The notes under the pieces are model-generated. The model worked only from the letters and a program-made list of their open reading frames with translations, did not search any database and was not told the origin of the DNA. From Frankiaceae bacterium (GTDB lineage: Bacteria > Actinomycetota > Actinomycetes > JAFAQI01), in contig JAFAZI010000200.1 in the NCBI GenBank assembly GCA_019239875.1, forward strand, positions 1 through 40,011: a stretch of 40,011 bases of DNA. The letters are read 5' to 3'. Shown here one piece after another: positions 8,937 to 16,484 of this stretch. Numbering within the stretch: position 1 is the first letter of the stretch; each line of letters begins with the position of its first letter. The position numbers and the translations under genes are program-made.

Positions 8937-9159
8937 ACCTGATCGATCCTTGGCCTGAGCGGTCGCGAGCGGAAGTCGTACTGATACCGATCCCTGGGTG
9001 AGGCGCCTTGGGGTTTGAGAAAGCCCGGATATTGGCGTCGCGTTGTGACAGCCTGCTCGCAGCATCACCGGAGCGGCGGCGGAATCGTGCAAGTGCCCGG
9101 CAGCGGTTGGAGCGAAAACGGGGCGAAGCCCAGCCACTCCAGACCTGTGAGGAGGGCAA
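8937..9159. other. intergenic region after the right repeat, no gene seen
   Basis: About 220 bases with no plausible reading frame beyond shadows and no clear promoter. It ends with a strong GAGGAGGG ribosome-binding site (about 9149-9156) for the next gene. Base composition is mildly less GC-rich than the housekeeping part of the window. Confidence 0.5.
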
Positions 9160-9855
9160 ATGGGAAAGCCAGCACCTTGGACAGATCATGACGGCGCGAT
9201 CTGGCACACCTTCGATATTGCCGCGGCAGTTCTCGGGGGATCTGTCCGCGAGCGACCCGAGCTCAGCTCACCATTCCCGCCTCAGGCTGGCGCCGCCGAG
9301 AAAATGCTGGTCTCCGGAACGTTCCAACTTCTGGCCTACGGAGCGCCCGGCGATGGCACCTACAGACACCAAGGCGGTTTCATCCTCGCCGGCGGCGTCG
9401 CGGGACTAGCGCTGACCGCAGCGTCTGTCGTCGGTCGACAGGCCGGCAACGCGCGCCGACGAAACGCCGCGGTGGCTGCTGCTACTCCGCGCTGGATGCC
9501 AGTGGATAGTGGCAACCTGTGGGTGTCGACGCACGGGTTCTATATGCATACCGCTCAGGGCCTGTTCGCCTGGACGTGGCCGCAGATCAACACAGCGCAA
9601 ATGGTCGGTCCCGGCGATGTCCACATCCAGGGTGACAGTACGACGGGACCCATCTCCTGGATCATCCGCGGGAACTGGTCCGAGCTTCTGTTCGTCCTGT
9701 GGGCACTCGCTCACCATTCGCAGCATCCCCAGTTGATCTCCGGAGGGTGGTTGCCACCGGGCTGGCTTGACCACTGCGCCGCCCACGGGAACCGCCCCGA
9801 CCAGCAGATCCGTGTGTTGACTCAGGGGCGGACGCGGCCAAACGCGTCGCTCTAG
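9160..9855 (+). CDS. uncharacterised protein with one central membrane helix
   Basis: 231 residues with a good ribosome site before the ATG. The N-terminal 65 residues are soluble-looking (MGKPAPWTDHDGAIWHTFDIAA), then GGFILAGGVAGLALTAASVVG (about 72-92, written here in full as one helix) crosses the membrane, followed by a basic stretch GRQAGNARRRN. The C-terminal part is Trp-rich, with PRWMPVDSGNLWVSTHGFYMH and a PGWLDHCAAHG ending. This could be a PH-like or beta-sandwich domain, but I recognise no family. Its stop overlaps the opposing SDR gene in a shared CTAG. It is next to the inserted ATPase element and has similarly relaxed codon use, so it may also be accessory. Confidence 0.65.
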   Translation: MGKPAPWTDHDGAIWHTFDIAAAVLGGSVRERPELSSPFPPQAGAAEKMLVSGTFQLLAYGAPGDGTYRHQGGFILAGGVAGLALTAASVVGRQAGNARRRNAAVAAATPRWMPVDSGNLWVSTHGFYMHTAQGLFAWTWPQINTAQMVGPGDVHIQGDSTTGPISWIIRGNWSELLFVLWALAHHSQHPQLISGGWLPPGWLDHCAAHGNRPDQQIRVLTQGRTRPNASL

Positions 9856-10859
9856 CTCCTGCGCGAGTTGTCCGAGCCTGACGTTGCTCTGACCGCGCTC
9901 AATTCGGACAACTCTGCTGGACCGGTGAGGTCGTCGCAGATGTCGAACAGCCGCTTGCGGTCCGCGGCGGTCTCTCGTGTCCAGGGCAAATAGTGCTTGG
10001 TACGACGCATGCGGTCATGCCACAACTCACCGCTGACCTGGCCACCTTCTGGCGCGGCTGCCAGCCAGACCACGGTGTCCGCGCCCTGTTCCGGCGTACG
10101 GATCGACGGGCCCAGGAGCCGTCGGAACGTGGGGAGCGATGCGGCAACACCCGGAGTGTCAGCCCAGCCCGGATGCATGCTGTTCACGACAGTCTCGGGT
10201 CCCGCGGCCTGCCGGCGCGCCCACTCGTCGGCCAATGCGACCTGCATGCGTTTGGTGCGGGCATAGACGGCCGCCGGACGATAGGTGGCAGGCGCCGAGT
10301 CCAGCTCGTCGGGATCGAGACGGTGGGCGTACATCCCGCCGGAGGTCACCCAGATGACGCGGGCGGCGCCGGCTGCTTCCATCGCCGGCGTCAGGAGGCG
10401 GGTCAGCAGGTGCGGGCCGAGCACATGGGTGGCTAGGCCCATCTCGTACCCGTCGACGCTCTCGGCGCGCTCGGGTGGCATGACTCCCGCGTTGTGAATG
10501 AGAACGTCCAACGGACCGGGGAAGGAAGCGGCGTACTTCTCGACCGACCGCATCGACGAGACATCGCAGACGTCGACCCTGACGTCGCCACCGACGGCAT
10601 GCCGAGCGAGTTCTGCCGCGGCCGCCTCGCCGCGCTCCCGGTCACGCACGACGATGTGCACCCGCGCTCCAAGCGACATGAGCCCGGCGGCTGTCGCCTT
10701 GCCGATCCCGGCGCTGCCGCCGGTCACGATCGCCAGCTTGCCTGCCAGTGATCCCGCCGCCGGGTCCGCCGGCCAGTTCGTCCGCCGTCGGACCTGGTAG
10801 CCGATCGTGGTGTAGCCGATCAAGCCGCGATCCAGTGTCGAGTCCAGCAGGCGCCCCAT
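9852..10859 (-). CDS. SDR family oxidoreductase (DHRS12-like)
   Basis: About 335 residues. An unusual N-terminal extension (RLLDSTLDRGLIGYTTIGYQVRR split by the membrane-interface-like GYT repeat) precedes the Rossmann domain, as in DHRS12-type proteins. The NAD(P) motif TGGSAGIG (about 46-53), HNAGVM, the active-site Ser in WVTSGG and YARTK (Tyr-X3-Lys) are all intact, so it should be catalytically active. PGWADTPG follows as in classical SDRs. The substrate is unknown. A GTG lies immediately before the ATG and either could start; no Shine-Dalgarno is visible. It is transcribed alone and converges on the orphan gene at 9160. Confidence 0.85.
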   Translation of the reverse strand: MGRLLDSTLDRGLIGYTTIGYQVRRRTNWPADPAAGSLAGKLAIVTGGSAGIGKATAAGLMSLGARVHIVVRDRERGEAAAAELARHAVGGDVRVDVCDVSSMRSVEKYAASFPGPLDVLIHNAGVMPPERAESVDGYEMGLATHVLGPHLLTRLLTPAMEAAGAARVIWVTSGGMYAHRLDPDELDSAPATYRPAAVYARTKRMQVALADEWARRQAAGPETVVNSMHPGWADTPGVAASLPTFRRLLGPSIRTPEQGADTVVWLAAAPEGGQVSGELWHDRMRRTKHYLPWTRETAADRKRLFDICDDLTGPAELSELSAVRATSGSDNSRRS

Positions 10860-10957
10860 CACATCTGTCTATTCGCGAAAGCTGGGCTAGCGGTTGACCC
10901 GTCACCGTCCGGATTTGATCGACGTTCTCGATCCGCAGACCGCTCGTCCGTCGGGGA

Positions 10958-11779
10958 CTAGAACTTCTGGGCGGCGAGCAGCAGTTCGGCGAGCGGCTCG
11001 AGAGCGGAGACGAGCTCGTCGAGCTCCTCAGCGTCGAGGCTTTCGTACGGTTTCGCCGCGAGATCGTCGGTGCGCGCTTCGACACGTTGTTTGACGGCCC
11101 GACCCTCGTCCGTGAGCCAGCCGTCAGCTCCGATCAAGCCGCGGTCGCGCATCCCGTCGATGACCGCGGCGAGCTGAGCTGGTGGGAGGTGGTGGATGCG
11201 GCCGAACTTCTCCGCCGGCAGGTTCATGTCCAGGGCGAGCAAGACGTGTGCCTCGAGGCCGCCGACCCCTTCGATCATCAGGGCCGCGATGTGACCGTCC
11301 CCGCGGTGCTCGCGCAGCAACGAGGCCGCGTGGAACAACCGAGCCACCACGTCATCGGGGATCGGCAGCGCCCGAAGCGCGGCGTACATGGGCCGGCCCT
11401 CAGTCGGGGCGCTGGTCGCAGCTTTGGTCAGCAGATCGGTCGCGCGGGCGAAGGCAGGAGTGTCTACACGTTCAGCCAGGATCCGCCGAAGCGCTCTCGC
11501 GCAGCCCTCTTGCCGGGCAGCGATTGCCGCGGCGGGCGACGTCGTGAGCCACACCTTCGGGATGTGGCGGGCCACCTCTCCAGGCGCGAAGTTGTAGAAC
11601 AGCGCGTCGACCACCTCCGCGTTGGCAAACCCGAGGGGCGCGGCCCGTCCCGCGAAGTAGACGTCCCAGTAGTTCGTGAACCCCAACGCGAACATCGCCT
11701 CATTGGGCTCATCAGCTGAGTAGGGAATGACCCCGATCGGCTCGACGAGCTCGAACATCCGTCGAGCCATCGGGTTCAT
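10958..11779 (-). CDS. SCO6745 family protein
   Basis: 273 residues from the ATG at 11779, chosen because AGGAG lies about six bases upstream; the frame is open further but that part is unlike protein. The opening RRMFELVEPIGVIPYSADEPN and FTNYWDVYFAGRAAPLG blocks are typical of the actinobacterial SCO6745 family, all-helical proteins with a winged-helix-like C-terminal part (ALDMNLPAEKFGRIHHLPP, GLIGADGWLTDEGRA). The function is unknown; DNA or ligand binding has been guessed from the fold. It diverges from the XRE gene with 112 bases between, so it may share regulatory sequence with that pair. Confidence 0.8.
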   Translation of the reverse strand: MNPMARRMFELVEPIGVIPYSADEPNEAMFALGFTNYWDVYFAGRAAPLGFANAEVVDALFYNFAPGEVARHIPKVWLTTSPAAAIAARQEGCARALRRILAERVDTPAFARATDLLTKAATSAPTEGRPMYAALRALPIPDDVVARLFHAASLLREHRGDGHIAALMIEGVGGLEAHVLLALDMNLPAEKFGRIHHLPPAQLAAVIDGMRDRGLIGADGWLTDEGRAVKQRVEARTDDLAAKPYESLDAEELDELVSALEPLAELLLAAQKF

Positions 11780-11848
11780 GTCTGCTCCTGTTCGCCTCGC
11801 TGGAAATACGTTTCTCCCACGATCACGTGAAACGGTGCATCGCGCCAT

Positions 11849-11879
11849 CCGGGGGTAGCGCGATCCGTTAACCCCCCGG
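11849..11879. promoter_or_regulatory. inverted and direct repeats upstream of the XRE gene (candidate operator)
   Basis: GGGGGT (11851-11856) and ACCCCC (11871-11876) form a six-base inverted repeat extended by CC/GG with one bulged C. Overlapping it, GCGCCATCC (11842-11850) and GCGCGATCC (11858-11866) are near-identical direct repeats 16 bases apart. The block lies just upstream of the -10-like TAGGAT of the XRE gene, where autorepression by an HTH antitoxin would be expected. Function is inferred. Confidence 0.4.
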
Positions 11880-11885
11880 TAGGAT
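11880..11885 (+). promoter_or_regulatory. -10-like TAGGAT before the XRE gene
   Basis: TAGGAT ends six bases before the ATG at 11892. The AGGA inside it could alternatively serve as a weak ribosome site, so the leaderless reading is less certain here than at genes with no purine tract. Confidence 0.4.
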
Positions 11886-11891
11886 TGACCA

Positions 11892-12206
11892 ATGAGCCGC
11901 TCTGCCGAGGTGCTGCGCGAGGTGCGCCGTCGCGCGGGTCTGTCGCAGAAGGAGCTGGCACGCCGCAGCGGGATCGCCGCCACGCTGATCAGCGCTTACG
12001 AGAACTGCCGCCGGGTGCCCAGTGGTGACGCTTTGATCCGGCTGATCGAGGCGTGTGGCGGCTCGATCGACACGACGACGACGGTCGACCAGTCACGGGC
12101 CGCGGCGGCGCAGCTCGAACAGGTTGCTGCGATCGCGATGGCGTTGCCGAGGCGCGATGCTGGACCGCTGACGTATCCAACGTTCCGGCAGTTGCGCGCC
12201 GGATGA
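11892..12206 (+). CDS. XRE-family HTH protein, probable antitoxin
   Basis: 104 residues. A complete helix-turn-helix of the XRE type covers about residues 5-58: LREVRRRAGLSQKELARRSG, then TLISAYENCRRVPSGDALIRL. The tail contains an Ala-rich helix and ends in LTYPTFRQLRAG, a short extension that could contact a partner. The stop codon overlaps the start of the nucleotidyltransferase gene (ATGA), so the two are translationally coupled. This order, HTH first and nucleotidyltransferase second, is that of AbiE-like and related toxin-antitoxin units. It probably represses its own promoter. Confidence 0.8.
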   Translation: MSRSAEVLREVRRRAGLSQKELARRSGIAATLISAYENCRRVPSGDALIRLIEACGGSIDTTTTVDQSRAAAAQLEQVAAIAMALPRRDAGPLTYPTFRQLRAG

Positions 12207-12793
12207 CGGTCTCGCCGTTGATCGTCCTGGAGCGGGCGGTCGACGTGCATCGGCGGCTGGATCGAGCCGGGATCCGGCACGCGATCGGCGGAGCGTTGGC
12301 GCTGGCGTACCACGTCTCGCAAGCCCGGGCGACGAACGATATCGACCTGAACGTCAGCGCCGATCCCAAGAAGCCGCAACGAGTCTTCGATGTGTTGCCA
12401 GACGATGTGCCGTGGACGAAGGCTGACGTCGCAACCGTCCGTAGCGATGGTCAGGTGCGGCTTCGGTGGCCGGTGCCCGATGCCGGCCCGCCAATCCCAC
12501 TCGACCTGTTCTTCCCGCAGCACGCCCTCCACGACGCCATCGATTCGCGCGCCGAGCTGGTGCCGATGCTCGATGCCTCCGTGCCCATCCTCTCGGCTAC
12601 CGATCTGCTGGTGTTCAAGGCGTTGTTCGATCGGCGAAAGGACTGGGCTGACATCGAGGAGCTGTTGCGGTTCGGCAAGGTCGACGTGGCCGAGGCGGGT
12701 AGCTGGCTGGAAGAGATCGTCGGCGGCGCAGACCGCCGGCTCGGGAAGCTCGCGGAAATCGTCGCCGAGGTTGGTGGTGGCGGCTGTCGTTAG
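12203..12793 (+). CDS. nucleotidyltransferase (AbiEii/MNT-like), probable toxin
   Basis: 196 residues from the ATG at 12203, which overlaps the XRE stop; an upstream in-frame start would lie inside the XRE gene. GGALALAYH (about 29-37) followed by RATNDIDL (about 42-49) is the Gly-Gly and Asp-X-Asp signature of the polymerase-beta nucleotidyltransferase fold; a third acidic residue may be the D of IPLDLFF. TDLLVFKALFDRRKDWADIEELL is the helical segment found in AbiEii-type proteins, where the Lys contributes to catalysis. Such proteins add nucleotides to RNA or protein targets. Toxicity and target are inferred from the pairing, not seen. Confidence 0.75.
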   Translation: MTVSPLIVLERAVDVHRRLDRAGIRHAIGGALALAYHVSQARATNDIDLNVSADPKKPQRVFDVLPDDVPWTKADVATVRSDGQVRLRWPVPDAGPPIPLDLFFPQHALHDAIDSRAELVPMLDASVPILSATDLLVFKALFDRRKDWADIEELLRFGKVDVAEAGSWLEEIVGGADRRLGKLAEIVAEVGGGGCR

Positions 12794-12891
12794 GGTCGTC
12801 GGCGACCGGCCGATCGGGCTCTGATGGCTGATCGCGGTGGGCTAGCGCGATAGTGACTGGTCGTACAGCTGCTGATGTTGGAGGAGGGAAC

Positions 12892-13857
12892 ATGCGTCGC
12901 GTCACACCATCCCGTCGGATGATCGTCGCTGCGACGCTGGCGGTCGCCTTCGTGGGTGCGGAGGGGGCAGTTGCTGTCCCGGGGCAGTCGGGCCGCGCCG
13001 CAGCGGTCCACACGCGGCCCGGCGCATACCGGTTGTCCGTCACGGTCATGACCTACGACATTCGCAGCTTGCAAGCGGATGGCAGCTTCGAAGGCAGCGG
13101 CCGCATTCCGCCCTGGTCGAAGCGGGCGCCGAAGCAGGCTCGCCTCATTCGCGGTGCCAGGCCGGACGTGATCGCGGTCCAGGAGGGCGCCTACTACCTC
13201 CCTCACTCGCACAAGCGCCAGGTCGACTCGTTGCGTCACAAGATCGGCAAGCCCTACCGGCTGGCCCGGACAGAGATCCCACCTAAGCAGCCGCATCACT
13301 TCCGGACCGGCGACTACATCATCTACAACCACGCGACGCTCCGGCCTGTTGGAAAGGGCGGCCACTTCTCGGTCGGTGACCAGAAGTGGGCGGCGTACAA
13401 GGAGTTCGCGAGCCGCGCGACTGGATCGCGGTTCCTGTTCGTGTGCACGCATCTGCTCGTGGGTGTCGGTTCGTCCTACGACGCAACTCGTGCGGCCGAG
13501 ACGAAGAAGCTGCTGCGCCACTCGATCAAGATCGCGAAGCGGCGGTTCGTTCCGGTCTTCTTCGGGGGTGACTTCAACGCGTCGAGTACCAAGGTCGGGT
13601 CCGGGAAGGTGATGCGCAAAGCCGGGCTCCTGGACACGCTGAAGACTGCCCACAAGCGGGTCAACGGACGATACGACAGCGACAACGAGAACCTGCGCCG
13701 ACCGCCACGCCGAGGGATCGACATCGACCACCTCTACGTGCCGACGGGGATCAGGGTCACCTCCGCGGGCATCGTGCTGCGGCTGCATCACGGTCATTTC
13801 AAGGGCGCGATCCCATCGGACCACAACCCGGTCGTCGCGCACCTTCGATACCCGTAG
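12892..13857 (+). CDS. secreted endonuclease/exonuclease/phosphatase family protein
   Basis: 321 residues from the ATG at 12892 with GGAGGAGGG just upstream. A signal peptide (basic RRVTPSRR, then a hydrophobic run ending AVAVPG) exports it. The EEP fold is shown by TYDIRS near the start, RPDVIAVQEG (metal-binding Glu), CTHLLVG, GGDFNAS (catalytic Asp and Asn), IDHLYV and SDHNPVVAHL (catalytic Asp-His). All catalytic residues are intact, so it should hydrolyse phosphodiesters or phosphomonoesters such as DNA, RNA or lipid headgroups outside the cell. The very basic middle (KKLLRHSIKIAKRR) suggests a polyanionic substrate. It converges on another secreted protein gene. Confidence 0.85.
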   Translation: MRRVTPSRRMIVAATLAVAFVGAEGAVAVPGQSGRAAAVHTRPGAYRLSVTVMTYDIRSLQADGSFEGSGRIPPWSKRAPKQARLIRGARPDVIAVQEGAYYLPHSHKRQVDSLRHKIGKPYRLARTEIPPKQPHHFRTGDYIIYNHATLRPVGKGGHFSVGDQKWAAYKEFASRATGSRFLFVCTHLLVGVGSSYDATRAAETKKLLRHSIKIAKRRFVPVFFGGDFNASSTKVGSGKVMRKAGLLDTLKTAHKRVNGRYDSDNENLRRPPRRGIDIDHLYVPTGIRVTSAGIVLRLHHGHFKGAIPSDHNPVVAHLRYP

Positions 13858-13875
13858 GGGCAGCGACGCCACCAG

Positions 13876-13901
13876 GTGAGTCGCCGTCGCTCACTAGTGA
13901 G
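13876..13901. terminator. inverted repeats between convergent secreted-protein genes
   Basis: GTGAG (13876-13880) pairs with CTCAC (13890-13894) across nine bases, and CTCACTAGTGAG (13890-13901) is itself a perfect 12-base palindrome. They lie in the 36-base gap and over the stop of the minus-strand gene. There is no T-run, so a classical intrinsic terminator is doubtful. Confidence 0.3.
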
Positions 13902-15099
13902 CCGCGAGCGGCGTGAAAGGGTCTACCGACTTCAGGGCGAGGATGTACCAGGCGGTCGCGCCCGTGTGCATGGAGCTGAAGTAGCGTCCACCGTCGCAGT
14001 CACCCAGGCGGTTCTTCGACGCCGCGATGACTCCTCGGCCGTCACTGTTGTGGCCGTGTCGTTGCGCGAAGCGGATGTCGGACAGGTATGCCGCGGCGCG
14101 CTTCGCGTCTCCGACTGCATCTCGTTGCTCGAGTGCATCGGCCAGATGCGCGGTGCCTTCGAACCACACGCCGGAGCGGTCGCCGGAGCAGAAGCTCACG
14201 CCGTCGAATCGACCTGTGACGGCGAGATGCCGCACATCCCAGTCGACTGCCCGATCGAAGCGGACGTCGCGGAGCGACAACTGTGCCCAGCTGTTGACGT
14301 CCTCTGGTTGCTCGTCATCGTTCACCGTCCTGCCGTCGGTCCTGGTTCCGACGTAGAAGCGATGCGCGGTGCTGCTCCACATCTGCCCGACGAATGTTCG
14401 TGCCCACGCGGCGTCGGTTGCGAAGCGGGACCTGCCTGCCGCCGCGAGCATCTCGAAGAGGCCGTACAGGTCGAGGTTGTGTTCGGTCGACTTCCACCGA
14501 ATCAGTCGGCCGTGCCCGGTCACGCCGCCGGTGTAGCCACCGGGACCTCTCGTGTCACGGCAGTGCTTGTGGACCCACTTCCCGATCCTCACGGCCGCGC
14601 GAAGATAGGTGTGATCACCCGTCACCGAGGCGGTGCGTGCCAGCGCCATCCCGACCCACGCCATGTTGCCGACGTCGGACGTCCGGTCGCGAACCCGAAT
14701 CGATGCCGTCGATGTCAGGGGTCTCGGCGCGTACGCCGCCCGGATCCGCCCGTCACCAATCGGGTCGTGGCGCTGGATGAACACGAGCGCGTTCGCGATC
14801 GCGCGCGCCCGGCGGATCGCACTGCGCGTGCCCGCTGCGATGTAGGCGTCGATCACCAGGGCATCGTCGTACGTGACCGAGTCGGTGTAGTGCTTGCGGG
14901 CCAGCGGGCCACCGACGTAGCTCCGAACGAGGCGTCGCGTTGAGCCCGTCGCGCGACGATCCATCACCCGGTCGAGGAACTGGTATGCCTTCGCCTCGCT
15001 CGTCATCGGGTGCGATCGCGTAGCCGAGGCAGCAGGATGCTCGGCCCCACTCAAGACGACTGAGGCGAGGAGCCCGGTTACTGCCCAGCGATATCGCAC
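13894..15099 (-). CDS. secreted protein with six-hairpin-glycosidase-like repeats
   Basis: 401 residues from a GTG. A signal peptide (RYRWAVTGLLASVVLSG, cleavage near ASA at about 26) is followed by a helical protein. SVTYDDALVIDAYIAAG, DVGNMAWVGMALAR, GYTGGV, KSTEHNLDLYGLFEML and GVWFEGTAHLADALEQR are repeated helix-turn units typical of (alpha/alpha)6 barrels, where Asp and Glu residues in such turns are catalytic in glycosidases and lyases. I cannot assign a family or substrate. The gene follows the pterin dehydratase by 11 bases on the same strand and faces the secreted EEP protein, so both could act on the same extracellular polymer, which is a guess. Confidence 0.6.
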   Translation of the reverse strand: MRYRWAVTGLLASVVLSGAEHPAASATRSHPMTSEAKAYQFLDRVMDRRATGSTRRLVRSYVGGPLARKHYTDSVTYDDALVIDAYIAAGTRSAIRRARAIANALVFIQRHDPIGDGRIRAAYAPRPLTSTASIRVRDRTSDVGNMAWVGMALARTASVTGDHTYLRAAVRIGKWVHKHCRDTRGPGGYTGGVTGHGRLIRWKSTEHNLDLYGLFEMLAAAGRSRFATDAAWARTFVGQMWSSTAHRFYVGTRTDGRTVNDDEQPEDVNSWAQLSLRDVRFDRAVDWDVRHLAVTGRFDGVSFCSGDRSGVWFEGTAHLADALEQRDAVGDAKRAAAYLSDIRFAQRHGHNSDGRGVIAASKNRLGDCDGGRYFSSMHTGATAWYILALKSVDPFTPLAAH

Positions 15100-15110
15100 G
15101 TGGCGCCGCC

Positions 15111-15398
15111 TCAGCCGAGCAGCGCGTCCACTCTTCTGGCGTATTCGATGTCGAGCTCGGTGACCCCGCCGGCCGAGTGCGTCGACATGACGATCGTCAG
15201 GTCGCCGTCGGTGATCTCGGTGTCCGGGTCGTGGTCCATCTCGCGGGCGATCACCTCGAGCTTCGCGAGCACGTCGTCCATCGCCTGCGGACCGCCGTCG
15301 ACGTGAACCGTCCGGCGGATCGCGGACCGGTCACCCGCCCAACCAGTGAGCTCGCCCAGAGCTGCATCCCGGGCAGCGTCATCCAACACCGTTGCCAT
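15111..15398 (-). CDS. 4a-hydroxytetrahydrobiopterin dehydratase
   Basis: 95 residues from the ATG at 15398, preceded by AGGAGAAGG; the longer open frame upstream overlaps mshB and is rejected. The core MDHDPDTEI, followed by [14 protein letters not shown], is the pterin-4a-carbinolamine dehydratase signature. The first active-site His and the later THxxGG His are present, while the second His of the usual HHP is Asp. The enzyme recycles oxidised pterin cofactor of aromatic amino-acid hydroxylases; no hydroxylase gene is nearby. It heads the minus-strand unit with the secreted six-hairpin-like gene and diverges from mshB. Confidence 0.88.
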   Translation of the reverse strand: MATVLDDAARDAALGELTGWAGDRSAIRRTVHVDGGPQAMDDVLAKLEVIAREMDHDPDTEITDGDLTIVMSTHSAGGVTELDIEYARRVDALLG

Positions 15399-15462
15399 TC
15401 GCCTTCTCCTTCGGTCGACACGATGATCTTGCCCGACCCCGTCGATGTGACACGCCGCCACA

Positions 15463-15468
15463 TAGCCT
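15463..15468 (+). promoter_or_regulatory. -10-like TAGCCT before mshB
   Basis: TAGCCT ends seven bases before the mshB GTG, with no Shine-Dalgarno between them. This predicts a leaderless mshB transcript. The call rests on spacing only. Confidence 0.45.
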
Positions 15469-15475
15469 TTGCGTC

Positions 15476-16360
15476 GTGACCGCTGAGCCCGCCCGACGAC
15501 TTCTGCTCGTGCACGCCCACCCGGATGACGAGACGATCGCCACCGGCGCAACGATGGCGAAGTACGCCGCCGAAGGCGCGCACGTCACGCTCGTCACGTG
15601 CACACTCGGCGAAGAGGGCGAGATCCTGGTCCCAGACCTGGAGCATCTCGCGTCCAACCGTGACGACGGTCTCGGTGAGCATCGCATCACCGAGCTCGAT
15701 GCCGCGATGCGTGCCCTCGGAGTTGTCGACCATCGGTGGCTCGGCGGCGCCGGCCGATGGCGCGATTCCGGGATGATGGGCGAGTCGACCAACGACAACC
15801 CTTCGTGCTTCTGGAACGCCGCCCTCGACGAAGCGATCGGCGAGCTCGTCAGGGTCGTCCGCGAGGTGCGCCCGCAGGTGCTCATCACCTACGACGACAA
15901 CGGTGGGTACGGCCATCCTGATCACATCCAGGCGCATCGTGTGGCGGTCGGCGCGTTCGATGCTGCGGGGGATCCCGCGCGCTACCCCGAGCATGGCGCG
16001 CCGTGGTCGCCGTCGAAGCTGTACTACGCCGTCGTACCGAACTCCCTGCTCCAGCAAGCCTTCGTCGCCCTGAAGGAGCTCGGCGAGGATGCTCCGTTCG
16101 GTGTCACGGCACCTGAGGACCTGACCTTCGGCGTGAACGACGACATCGTCACCACGGTCGTCGATGCGCGTGCCTACCTGCCGAAGAAGATGGATGCGAT
16201 GCGGGCGTACCCGACCCAGATCGCCGTCGACGGCCACTTCTTCGCACTGTCGAACGACATCGCGCAGGGCGCCTTCGGACTCGAGCACTACGTCTTGGCG
16301 CGGGGCGAGTCGGAAGTGTCGGAAGGTCGCGAATCCGACCTGTTTGCCGGGCTCGTCTGA
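15476..16360 (+). CDS. mshB: mycothiol biosynthesis deacetylase MshB (LmbE/PIG-L family)
   Basis: 294 residues from the GTG at 15476. The AHPDDE motif (about 14-19) and [12 protein letters not shown] supply the zinc ligands of LmbE-type deacetylases; Asp in HPDDE is the catalytic base. [12 protein letters not shown] and the long C-terminal lid ([22 protein letters not shown]) distinguish MshB from the amidase Mca, in my reading. It deacetylates GlcNAc-inositol to GlcN-inositol in the cytosolic pathway to mycothiol, the main low-molecular-weight thiol of actinobacteria. No other msh gene is in the window. Confidence 0.88.
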   Translation: MTAEPARRLLLVHAHPDDETIATGATMAKYAAEGAHVTLVTCTLGEEGEILVPDLEHLASNRDDGLGEHRITELDAAMRALGVVDHRWLGGAGRWRDSGMMGESTNDNPSCFWNAALDEAIGELVRVVREVRPQVLITYDDNGGYGHPDHIQAHRVAVGAFDAAGDPARYPEHGAPWSPSKLYYAVVPNSLLQQAFVALKELGEDAPFGVTAPEDLTFGVNDDIVTTVVDARAYLPKKMDAMRAYPTQIAVDGHFFALSNDIAQGAFGLEHYVLARGESEVSEGRESDLFAGLV

Positions 16361-16484
16361 CTCGTCAGCGTTCCGACAGGCACACAGGACTAGGCCGTTC
16401 AGGTACTTCGGCCGAAAATAGGCCTTCCTGATTAGCCCATAGGGGTGAAATCGCCCATCGCGAACGTTCAAGTACGCGCACTCG

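Noticed and set aside
9008-9409. Open frame overlapping the orphan gene at 9160
   Set aside because: It has Arg/Ser-rich content and no ribosome site. The frame with GAGGAGGG upstream and a membrane helix is far better.
16393-16413. Possible terminator after mshB (GGCCG...CGGCC)
   Set aside because: The stem is five bases with an 11-base loop and no T-run, so it is too weak to call.
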